The notes beneath the pieces are model-generated. The model did not search any database, had not been told where the DNA came from, and saw nothing but the letters and a program-made list of their open reading frames with translations. Below, piece after piece: positions 35,138-43,210 of a DNA stretch of 64,000 nucleotides; positions within the stretch are counted from its first letter, which is position 1, and every line of letters starts with the position of its first letter. The translations under genes and the position numbers were made by a program. This DNA is from Legionella_A sp963772805 (GTDB taxonomy: Bacteria; Pseudomonadota; Gammaproteobacteria; Legionellales; Legionellaceae): the NCBI GenBank assembly GCA_963772805.1, contig CAVYYU010000008.1:1112874-1176873 (forward strand), read 5' to 3'.

Positions 35138-36577
35138 TCAATCCGTTATTTCATCACTAGTATGAGGCTCACCAAACAGTTTCCCTTCCATTACATGACA
35201 ACCCAATGCTTCCAAATAATTTTTTTGATCATCATTTTCTACGCCTTTAGCCATGATTGTAATCTTCATTTCTGTAGCAAGCCCAATCATCGTAAGAATA
35301 ATGGGTTCCTTAGCTTGATTTTCAGCAGAATTATCAAACAATGATGCCTCGATAATTAAGAAACTGATTGGCATTTTATTTATTTTTTGTAACGCAAAAT
35401 GACCCAAAGAAAGAACGGTAATGGCAATTTTAATACCTAAATTTGATAACATGGTAAATGCATTTTCCAAGGACTCCTTAGTATTCAGAATAGTTGACTC
35501 AATAATCTCAAACGTTAGCTGGTTTGGCAGGATGTCAAACTCCTCTATCATCTTGGCGACTTGACTGAGAAAATCACTATCTTCAACCTGCCGCAGCGTT
35601 ACACTTATTAATAAGGAGTGCGGATTTAAACCATTTTGATGCCATTTTTTAAATTGTTGAATCGCATGTCTAAACGTCCACAAACTGATCTCTGCCATCT
35701 TCCCACAGCGCTCAGCAACAGCCACAAATTCGACAAAAGAGATCAATCCATAATCAGGATGATTTATATAGGGAATAGCTTCAATACAAACCGTTTCATT
35801 AGTACTGATATTCATGTGTGAGTGGTAGTACACAGAGAATTTTTGTAAAAAATCCCAGCTAGTTAAAAGCGCATGCAAACTAATTTCCCGCTCACTCATT
35901 CCAAACAATTCCTGATGATAAAAACAAAATTTTCCTATTCCTAACGCTTTCGATTTTATATAAGCCTCATTTGCCTTATTCATCATCGTATTGGCATCCA
36001 ATCCATCCTGCGGAAAAATTGCAATACCAATATTTGCGGTAATTGATAGGGTTTTATTGTCAATCTGAAAAGGCTGTGCTAGACAATCAAATAATCGTTG
36101 CGCCACATATGCGGCTGTTTCAGCCCGCGATAATTGTAGAATCAGGCATACAAAAATATCCCCTGCAAAACGCGTCATAGTATCAACTTGACGAAGGGTC
36201 GGTTGCAATCTTGTCGCAACAGCCTTTAACAACTTGTCACCTATATCATAACCCTGCACATCATTAATCAGATGAAAATCATTAATGTTTAGTAAAAGCA
36301 CTGCAAATTGAGTTTTTGTCCGGTTGCTTTGGTGTACTGCCTGTAACAACCTGTCTTCGAATATCTCCCTCCCGGGGAGTCCAGTCAAAAGATCAACCGC
36401 AATCGGGGTATTTAAATCAGAGCTAGCAACTAACCTTTCGAGTTGGCTATTTGTTTGCGGCTCAGCTTCAGGTGGTAAATATTTTTCTTTGAATCTATTT
36501 AGATTGGTTTTAGCCTGAATATATAGCCCGATAAATAATAATAAGCATATTGTCAGTAGCGTGATTATAATTAGCAA
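35138..36577 (-). CDS. Degenerate GGDEF-EAL protein, likely c-di-GMP receptor
   Basis: The 479-residue protein has one N-terminal helix (about 1-20), a GGDEF-type domain (about 60-225) and an EAL-type domain (about 235-479). Both active sites are spoiled. The GGDEF signature is AGDIF at 138-142. The EAL motif is EAI at 266-268, and the DDFG metal motif is replaced by TVLSLGHF at about 387-394. Neither cyclase nor phosphodiesterase activity is expected; such pairs act as c-di-GMP sensors, LapD being the known case. It is the last gene of the export operon, 33 bases after the M50 gene. The TTG start at 36577 is chosen because AGGAG lies 7 bases before it. Confidence 0.85.
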   Translation of the reverse strand: MLIIITLLTICLLLFIGLYIQAKTNLNRFKEKYLPPEAEPQTNSQLERLVASSDLNTPIAVDLLTGLPGREIFEDRLLQAVHQSNRTKTQFAVLLLNINDFHLINDVQGYDIGDKLLKAVATRLQPTLRQVDTMTRFAGDIFVCLILQLSRAETAAYVAQRLFDCLAQPFQIDNKTLSITANIGIAIFPQDGLDANTMMNKANEAYIKSKALGIGKFCFYHQELFGMSEREISLHALLTSWDFLQKFSVYYHSHMNISTNETVCIEAIPYINHPDYGLISFVEFVAVAERCGKMAEISLWTFRHAIQQFKKWHQNGLNPHSLLISVTLRQVEDSDFLSQVAKMIEEFDILPNQLTFEIIESTILNTKESLENAFTMLSNLGIKIAITVLSLGHFALQKINKMPISFLIIEASLFDNSAENQAKEPIILTMIGLATEMKITIMAKGVENDDQKNYLEALGCHVMEGKLFGEPHTSDEITD

Positions 36578-36610
36578 AATATTACTCCTGTAATAAAAAT
36601 ATATCCGGAT

Positions 36611-38791
36611 TCAAAATCCACTTTGTTGAATCATAATTGTCTTAACCTTGAAAAAGGCATACTGTGCTAACGAGTATTTATTTGGCCTAATCACTAAAGT
36701 ACCTCGTTCAACTTTGTTTAATTGGACAGGCTTATTTGCTGAAAATTCTATCCGAAATATTGAATTTACCGGGATAAGATCCCCTTCTTCAGTAGAGTAA
36801 ACAGCGATCTCCCCTCCTAACGTATTAGCATGGTAACATGATGATTTAACAACAATATCTTTCTTTTTTTCTTGGATAATGTCACCGGCATAATAACAGT
36901 TGAGTTTGTTTGAGTTTAAAACCTCGATCACTCTAATTGTTACGGCTACTGGAGATTCTGTTATATCTTCTGGATAAAAATAACCGGGTAGACCGACTTG
37001 CACTTTATTAAAGTCAGATTGCGATACATAAGCCTCCCCATGGACAACATTCGGGTTAATAACATCCCCTAACCACTCATGAGTCATCACGACAGTACCT
37101 GGGCTAAGTTCTGGTGCAATTTCGGCAACAACCCCATCAAATGGTACACTTAAAGTAAACTTGGAAAGCACGTGCATTAATTTACTGTATTTGGCCTGTT
37201 CAGCAGTCATATCAGATAATATAACTCCTTTTTGTAAACCCTGTTTTTTGTTAATAGATGCTCGGCGAAATTCTATCATTTTCTTCTCATAATCAAGCAT
37301 AACCTGTCGAATTTCATGACTTAAATCTTCAGGAACTATTTTAACAATAGGCTGCATGGCAGCCACATGCGTTCCTTTAATTGGAAGGCTTGTTTCAAGT
37401 ATCCCTTCAGCTGGTGCAATTAAAAACTGATGCTGATAACTAAGTGTAGCTGGCAACTCTAAAGTTTCATGGATAGGTAAAAAAAATAAAGCGCAAACGA
37501 CTGTTGCGAAACAAACAGTAACAATAGTATGCGCATTAAATGAAAATTTATTTCTTTGCGAAATCCATTGACCTATTTCCGAAACAAAAGGACCAATAAT
37601 GAAATAAAATAACTCCACACCAAATAATACGATACCAACAATTTTTATAGCAAAATGATAGACCAGTAACGCAATTCCAAAATAAACCACTAACCGATAT
37701 AACCAGGTAACTATCGAATAGGCGACAAGAAAGTGGTGTCGTGAAGAAATAAATTTTTCTGGAGGGGGATCGGACCAATCAAATAACCAACGGCGAATTT
37801 GCCAACGTGTAAGCGCAAAGGCTCGTGGTTGCAGATTGGGCATTTTAAGATAGTCAGATAAAATATAATACCCGTCAAACCGCATAAATGGGCTCGCATT
37901 AATCAGCAAGCTTGCCATCCAATTGATAGTGATAGTTACATAGCAAATTGCCTGCAAAGTCTGGTTATCTACATTGCACCAGATAAGTGCTGCAATAATA
38001 GTAACATATGTTTCTACCCAGATGCCGCCCAACGCGATCCGTAACCTTTGGTTACTGTTTAGCGTCCAACTCAGTGTCGTATCTGTATATAAAACCGGCC
38101 AAAACACTAAAAAGGCAACACCCAACGTCGGCACAGACACGCCATATTGCTTACACATATAGGCATGACCAAGCTCATGTAACAGCTTACAGATCATATA
38201 GGCAATGAAATAATAAAATAGGCCTTGAAGAGTAAAAATGGTGCTAAATGTGTGAGTGAATCTATCCCATTGTGTACTGAGTTGGTATAACGAGATAATT
38301 GCAAGTGCTGACATAATATAGAGCATCATGCGGCTGAACACTAAGGTGCCCACCCATTTCGTTCGTTCAAGAAATTTATCTGGGTGCAACAAAGGGACTC
38401 GGAAAAACAAATAGTAACTGATTAACCAATGGAATAAATTGTCTTTTTTAAAGAGCTTTTGCTCCTTAGCAGCTTGGTATATCTGATAGCCACTCTGTTT
38501 TATTAAATAATTATGAGCGAGGAAGCGCAATACGTGTTCGACATCTTCCAATTCAACGTGTAGCGTGGTTTCGCTATTAACTGAATCCACCACCAGCTCT
38601 GCACCACCCAAAGACCATCGTAGTAGTATTTCGTATTCTACCCAGCCGATAATAAAAAACTTATTCCGTCCTGAATCATGGATCAACCATTGTGGTTTAC
38701 CTTCACTATCGTAATCACTAAATGAAAAGGTAATGCCTTGTCGCAATGGCGGTAATTTGAATTTGGGTGGATTTACTGCATCTATGCTCAT
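36611..38791 (-). CDS. M50 (HELGH) membrane protein with HlyD-like C-terminus
   Basis: The 726-residue protein joins three parts. Residues about 1-110 resemble a small PqqD/winged-helix-like domain (GITFSFSD to HNYLIKQ). Residues about 145-455 hold about eight helices of a site-2-protease-like (M50) core with the zinc motif HELGH at 205-209 and a third ligand candidate Asp 306 in NASPFMRFDGYY. Residues about 470-726 are a periplasmic barrel-sandwich/HlyD-like domain (FLIAPAEGILETSLPIKGTHVAAMQPIVKIVPED, split by a hairpin). It could cleave the exported substrate, or be a non-proteolytic channel part. It sits 4 bases after the GAF-HlyD gene and is co-transcribed. Confidence 0.88.
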   Translation of the reverse strand: MSIDAVNPPKFKLPPLRQGITFSFSDYDSEGKPQWLIHDSGRNKFFIIGWVEYEILLRWSLGGAELVVDSVNSETTLHVELEDVEHVLRFLAHNYLIKQSGYQIYQAAKEQKLFKKDNLFHWLISYYLFFRVPLLHPDKFLERTKWVGTLVFSRMMLYIMSALAIISLYQLSTQWDRFTHTFSTIFTLQGLFYYFIAYMICKLLHELGHAYMCKQYGVSVPTLGVAFLVFWPVLYTDTTLSWTLNSNQRLRIALGGIWVETYVTIIAALIWCNVDNQTLQAICYVTITINWMASLLINASPFMRFDGYYILSDYLKMPNLQPRAFALTRWQIRRWLFDWSDPPPEKFISSRHHFLVAYSIVTWLYRLVVYFGIALLVYHFAIKIVGIVLFGVELFYFIIGPFVSEIGQWISQRNKFSFNAHTIVTVCFATVVCALFFLPIHETLELPATLSYQHQFLIAPAEGILETSLPIKGTHVAAMQPIVKIVPEDLSHEIRQVMLDYEKKMIEFRRASINKKQGLQKGVILSDMTAEQAKYSKLMHVLSKFTLSVPFDGVVAEIAPELSPGTVVMTHEWLGDVINPNVVHGEAYVSQSDFNKVQVGLPGYFYPEDITESPVAVTIRVIEVLNSNKLNCYYAGDIIQEKKKDIVVKSSCYHANTLGGEIAVYSTEEGDLIPVNSIFRIEFSANKPVQLNKVERGTLVIRPNKYSLAQYAFFKVKTIMIQQSGF

Positions 38792-38795
38792 GCGT

Positions 38796-40154
38796 TTAAA
38801 TCCCCAATGATTGCCGTAAAGACTGCAAAGGTCGCCTAATTAAATAATATATTAGGGGAACACGATGGCCATATATTTTTACTGTACCTTGTGTGCCTAG
38901 CTGCGGTAATTCGCTTGGGTTGAGGGCATCAAATGTTGCATGCAATTCGTAAGCTAGCGTTTTATTGGGCATTAATTTTGCGTTGTAACCGAGAGAAGCT
39001 ATCTTTACTGACAACGAACTTAAGCTTCCATACATATAAAACTCACCTTTGTCCCCGACGGATAGTTTCATGCTATTGGCAATTGGTAGGTTTATTTTCA
39101 GCTCAACCTGCTTAGGTTCTGCGACAACAAGAATGCGCTCCCCTGCTCTAACGGGCTGCCCCACCCAGTCATCCTTGCTTTCAAATATGACAATGCCATT
39201 AATTGCACTTGTTATCTGCGTTTTTGCAAGTAGTTCTTCTGCATACTCTAAATTAGCCTTATCAATTGCCAATTGTGCTTGGATAATCGGTATTTCAACC
39301 CGGGCATCCTTGTCAGTAAATCCTTCGTTTGTCGTCGAACGCAGCTTGGTCTCAGTTAACAGAAAATTCTTTTTATTCACATCAACAGCAGCTTGAAAAT
39401 CGGTCTTATCCATCGTCAACAAAAGTTGACCCACCTTGACTTTATCGCCTGGATTAACCGCAAAAGATTTAATGACTCCCTGCATTGGAGCGTTCACCAA
39501 GATGGGTTTTCTGGCAACCACGGTGCCATCTCCCAAAACAGAAAGTCGTGTTGGCATAAACAACACGAGTAATAAGACCACACAAATCGTGATTACATAT
39601 GGCCTTTTTTTTAGTTGTGCTAATGTGGGTAATTTTTGGGGCTTGGCAATAACAAGCCATGTATATTGATAGCTTGCAATAAGCCAGCCAAGCATTTTAA
39701 TTTCTGATGTTGAAAAAGTCGTCTCACGAAAAAATACTAACCCACCGGTAACATCATTCAACTTATTCAGTAATGGACACCACAGAAGATAGGGAGAAAT
39801 ATTTTCCGGAATCTCTTCTGTTGGAACAGATTCCGGCAATACTTCTTCCAAATTTATTTGGTGTATTTCCTTTGCAGAAGCACTTGCGCGGATTTCATTT
39901 ATTTTATGAATCAACCATTGGTTGGTTGGTGCATGAATATCAATTTCAGCCGAGCCTGATTGGGCGACAATATGTGTCCCAATAATTTCTTTTAACTGCC
40001 AAAAATAGGCGGTGTGGTATGGAACAAGTCGATGTGTTTCATTGGTGCTGAAAAAACCAAACTCACGAACAGTCGCAAGCGTTCTAATTTCCTCAGTTAA
40101 TACCAGGAGAGTCGCCAAACTCTCCATTTGGGTTTGTTTCGACTCATCAACCAT
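38796..40154 (-). CDS. HlyD-family adaptor with N-terminal GAF-like domain
   Basis: From ATG 40154, two bases after the preceding stop, the protein has 452 residues. The first 160 look like a GAF-type sensor domain (VLTEEIRTLATVREFGF to SPYLLWCPLLNK and GGLVFFRE). One helix follows at about 188-205 (YVITICVVLLLVLFM). The rest is a HlyD/RND membrane-fusion adaptor: lipoyl half-motifs VLVNAPMQGVIKSF-type and NGIVIFESKDDWVGQPV, a helical hairpin between them, and a beta-barrel domain. It would sit in the inner membrane, sense a cytoplasmic ligand and reach toward the TolC-like protein. An N-terminal sensor on a HlyD protein is unusual. Confidence 0.85.
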   Translation of the reverse strand: MVDESKQTQMESLATLLVLTEEIRTLATVREFGFFSTNETHRLVPYHTAYFWQLKEIIGTHIVAQSGSAEIDIHAPTNQWLIHKINEIRASASAKEIHQINLEEVLPESVPTEEIPENISPYLLWCPLLNKLNDVTGGLVFFRETTFSTSEIKMLGWLIASYQYTWLVIAKPQKLPTLAQLKKRPYVITICVVLLLVLFMPTRLSVLGDGTVVARKPILVNAPMQGVIKSFAVNPGDKVKVGQLLLTMDKTDFQAAVDVNKKNFLLTETKLRSTTNEGFTDKDARVEIPIIQAQLAIDKANLEYAEELLAKTQITSAINGIVIFESKDDWVGQPVRAGERILVVAEPKQVELKINLPIANSMKLSVGDKGEFYMYGSLSSLSVKIASLGYNAKLMPNKTLAYELHATFDALNPSELPQLGTQGTVKIYGHRVPLIYYLIRRPLQSLRQSLGI

Positions 40155-40155
40155 G

Positions 40156-41067
40156 CTAATTTTTAGTCCCCGACTTACTATTTTCAGGATCTTCCGGAAA
40201 TTCCGCCTGCCCACTCATTCCAGGCAATAAGGATTTATCCGAAGGGCTAATTGTAGCTGTCATTTTCACAGACTCGCTAACCGGCTCAATCTCCGGATTA
40301 ATTCTGGTAATTTTGGCAGTCACCTTTTTATCTATTTCATTCAGGTGAACATTCACAGGAGACCCAACATGCAGCCAGGCTAACCACGATGATGGAATCT
40401 GAATTTCGAATTCCAAATTTTCAGTGCTGATAATTTTTAGCAACGGATCACCTGGTTTAACTGTTTCATGGGCATGAACCATTACTTCCGAGACGGCACC
40501 ATTGAATGGGGCAATAATGATGCATTTGTCCACCATTGCCTGCAATTTATCAACATCAGCATTTGCCATTTCTGAATCAGCCGTTGCCTTAACCAACTCA
40601 TACTGACTAATCGAGCCAAACGACTGTAATTTTTTAGCGGACTCAAGAGCCATTTTAGCTTGCATTTGCACGGCAAGTGCTTTGCTCAAGTCCGCTTTTT
40701 GCAAACGACAATCGAACTGCAATAAAATATCTCCCTTTTGGAAGCTGACGCCCTCTTTGACATTCATGCGATCAACACCCGCGACAATCTCACTGGAAAA
40801 TGTTACTTGTGCACTAGGTCGAATAATGACGTATTCAGGTGTGTTTATTTCTGTTGCAATCGCCGTCATGGGTGGCAATGGAAGAGAGGTTGGGAAATTA
40901 GCTGTTAAGCTTTCAGCGCTTGATTTCTGTGTGGTACTTGCGCCGGATATCAGTGGAAAACCTATCATAACCACACCGATACAAACCAACGCCTTGAAAG
41001 AGGTTCTGGCACGGGTTGGTCCGAATTCAAGCGTTATTAATCGTTGCGGAAAATCCAGAATATTCAT
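40156..41067 (-). CDS. Periplasmic adaptor (membrane fusion protein)
   Basis: The 303-residue protein has an N-terminal hydrophobic segment (about 26-44) and an RND/HlyD-type adaptor body. The lipoyl halves are VTFSSEIVAGVDRMNVKEG with FQKGDILLQFD, and CIIIAPFNGAVSEVMVHAHETVKPG. They flank a helical hairpin of about 60 residues, followed by a beta-barrel (FEIQIPSSWLAWLHVGSPV). It would bridge the inner-membrane parts and the TolC-like outer-membrane channel. AAGGGA lies 6 bases before the ATG. Second gene of the operon, 22 bases after the TolC-like gene. Confidence 0.9.
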   Translation of the reverse strand: MNILDFPQRLITLEFGPTRARTSFKALVCIGVVMIGFPLISGASTTQKSSAESLTANFPTSLPLPPMTAIATEINTPEYVIIRPSAQVTFSSEIVAGVDRMNVKEGVSFQKGDILLQFDCRLQKADLSKALAVQMQAKMALESAKKLQSFGSISQYELVKATADSEMANADVDKLQAMVDKCIIIAPFNGAVSEVMVHAHETVKPGDPLLKIISTENLEFEIQIPSSWLAWLHVGSPVNVHLNEIDKKVTAKITRINPEIEPVSESVKMTATISPSDKSLLPGMSGQAEFPEDPENSKSGTKN

Positions 41068-41089
41068 GCCAATCCCTTGTTGTTTTCAA

Positions 41090-42988
41090 TTATGCTATCA
41101 ATTTTATCCCCTTTGTTTCTCTGACCCATGGGGAGAGATCGCGGAGATATTTTGGCAATTCTTTGAGTTTCCTATAAGCCTCAGCACTCGTGGCATATTG
41201 CCCCATGATTAATATATAAACGTCCTTTCCTTTAATATTAAACTGCGCATAATGTGTAATATTAGCTAACTTTAGGTTTTTTTGCACATTTTTGACAGCA
41301 TCCACCTTGTAGGCTGCAAAAAACTGGATGCAATAGCGAGATTTTTGCAGCTTTTGGATCATTTGTACCTTCTCAATCTCCGGTATCTTATGCACCCTAT
41401 GTTTCTTCTGAATCATTTGTTGTGATTTTTTGATTTGTTTTGATTTGGTCGCTAGTTTAGGGAGCAAATTCTCAGGAAATATCATGTCATAAGAGATATT
41501 TACATACGTTTTAAAATCCCAAGTTTTTTGCAGAATAAAATTATTACTAACTAACCGTGTCATATCTTCCAACGGTTTATTAAGAATATCGGCTGGAAGG
41601 ATATCAAAGCCTGCAGAGGTATATAACTGCCCCAATGAACTCGACAGATTTGCTAACAACAAATCTTCATCCATTTTTGCAGTGAGAACACGAAGCTTTG
41701 CAATGATCACTTGCTGATCATTCGCCAATGACGCAAGTTCGCGGTCCCTATTAAGTTTATAGATAGCCGTTGCATTTTCAGTCTGTTCATGTGCAATAGT
41801 ATATTCCCGACGCAAAGTCTCATAATTTGAATAAGCATATCGTGTCTCAATTAACGCACCAAGGGCCAAAGCCATCTGCTTCAATTTTTCATAGTTAACC
41901 TGGATTTTAGCGGCCTTGTAGGCTGTAGGCAAAGATGCCAAATTGAGCAGGTTCCAAGCCGTATCAACTGAACGATCAATCCAAATTTTATTTAACAAGT
42001 AGGTATTGCTGTTGTAATTCCAAGCGTCATTTAAGACCAAACCAGGCAGAGCTTGTAAAAGAACCAATTTAACGCCCAACTTTGCAATACGCTCCTGATA
42101 ATTTTGCCCACGCAGCTCCGGACGCTTGACTAAGGTAATTGCATCAAGCTTCTTAAAATCAAGGTTCGTTAAATCTTGTGTTTTGGTGAGTGATACGGGT
42201 AGCGGGGCCAAAGTGAATGTCACATTTACAGGTAAATTAAGAAGGTGCTTAAGGTCTAGCATTGCTTTGTCGTATTTATACTTTAATTGAATAAGACGAC
42301 AATCACCCTCAAGCAGTGCCGCTTGATAGTTAAGAATATTTTCCTTAGGAATGGTTTTATCTTGCATTGCCAAGACCATTTTTCTTTTTGCATCTTGTAA
42401 AATTCGTTGGAATTCTTTGGTCTCTTTTGTTAATTTCTGTGCACTATAAGCACTCCAATAAGCAATTAACACATCTTGCGATAACTCCTGAATCTGTTTA
42501 CGTGCTTCTTCATCCGCGATTAGGACACGCTCACCCTGCTGCCTTGCTTTTACATAACCCATACCAAAATCCAGCACATTCCAACTAATGGCTGTACGAG
42601 CAGAGCGAATCGTATTGGGAGTCGAGGTTAAAACATCCGTGGGTTGGCCTGTAGAGGTAACACCCGAACTTGCATATTTATTATTACGATTGTAAACCGA
42701 GCCACTGGCATTTAACGCAGGAAACATGGTGAAGGTTGCAAGCTCTAACTGACCAGCTTGCAACGCCGTATTAATTAATTTGATTCGATAATCAAGATTG
42801 TATTTTAATCCGCGGGCCAAGGCTTCATAAAAATCAAGATTTCCATGCAGCTCTTCCTGCCGCGAAAATAACTCAGCCAACTCCTTGCTCGCTTCTTCAT
42901 ACCGCTCTTTGTCTTTGATTGGAATAGGCTTCACAGTGCAAGCAGTCAAAAGACATATCAAACATAGGGTTACTACTTTTTGAAGCAT
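41090..42988 (-). CDS. TolC-like outer-membrane lipoprotein with C-terminal SPOR-like domain
   Basis: The 632-residue protein begins with a lipoprotein signal (MLQKVVTLCLICLLTAC, lipobox LTAC, Cys 17). Residues about 45-490 are two OEP/TolC repeats: long helices with strands such as NASGSVYNRNN and ISWNVLDFGMGYVKARQQ, then ELSQDVLIAYWSAYSAQKL. A basic Gln/Lys linker (about 515-548) leads to a tail at 550-632 (YCIQFFAAYK, YILIMGQYATSAEAYRKLKEL) that fits a SPOR domain, which binds denuded peptidoglycan. The TolC-plus-SPOR fusion would fix the export channel to the cell wall, perhaps at septa. First gene of the operon, divergent from the giant surface protein gene. Confidence 0.88.
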   Translation of the reverse strand: MLQKVVTLCLICLLTACTVKPIPIKDKERYEEASKELAELFSRQEELHGNLDFYEALARGLKYNLDYRIKLINTALQAGQLELATFTMFPALNASGSVYNRNNKYASSGVTSTGQPTDVLTSTPNTIRSARTAISWNVLDFGMGYVKARQQGERVLIADEEARKQIQELSQDVLIAYWSAYSAQKLTKETKEFQRILQDAKRKMVLAMQDKTIPKENILNYQAALLEGDCRLIQLKYKYDKAMLDLKHLLNLPVNVTFTLAPLPVSLTKTQDLTNLDFKKLDAITLVKRPELRGQNYQERIAKLGVKLVLLQALPGLVLNDAWNYNSNTYLLNKIWIDRSVDTAWNLLNLASLPTAYKAAKIQVNYEKLKQMALALGALIETRYAYSNYETLRREYTIAHEQTENATAIYKLNRDRELASLANDQQVIIAKLRVLTAKMDEDLLLANLSSSLGQLYTSAGFDILPADILNKPLEDMTRLVSNNFILQKTWDFKTYVNISYDMIFPENLLPKLATKSKQIKKSQQMIQKKHRVHKIPEIEKVQMIQKLQKSRYCIQFFAAYKVDAVKNVQKNLKLANITHYAQFNIKGKDVYILIMGQYATSAEAYRKLKELPKYLRDLSPWVRETKGIKLIA

Positions 42989-43210
42989 TAAAAATCCCTT
43001 TATGTCAATTTAAATAAAATGAAATTACAACGTATTTTATCTGCTAATCGAAATATACCTTACCATAGTAAAATAGATCTTAAAACAGTACTTTTACCAG
43101 CTAACCATTTGACCTTAAATACTATCCTCTAGCGTTTTTTAAAAAAAACCGCTAGCCCTCACTTTTCATGTATCTATACTATAATTTAATTGTGGGTCAG
43201 AGGTAATATC
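42989..43210. promoter_or_regulatory. Divergent control region between the export operon and the giant gene
   Basis: This AT-rich 222-base gap must hold promoters for both directions. A perfect -10 hexamer TATAAT (43180-43185) lies 26 bases before the giant gene, with no good -35 at 17 bases. An inverted repeat CTAGCGTTTTTT/AAAAAAAACCGCTAG (43129-43155) could be an operator or an attenuator hairpin. Confidence 0.45.

Noticed and set aside
36611..38791. Radical-SAM or peptide-maturation system suggested by the PqqD-like start of the M50 protein
   Set aside because: No radical-SAM gene or short precursor peptide is near; the neighbours are export adaptors.
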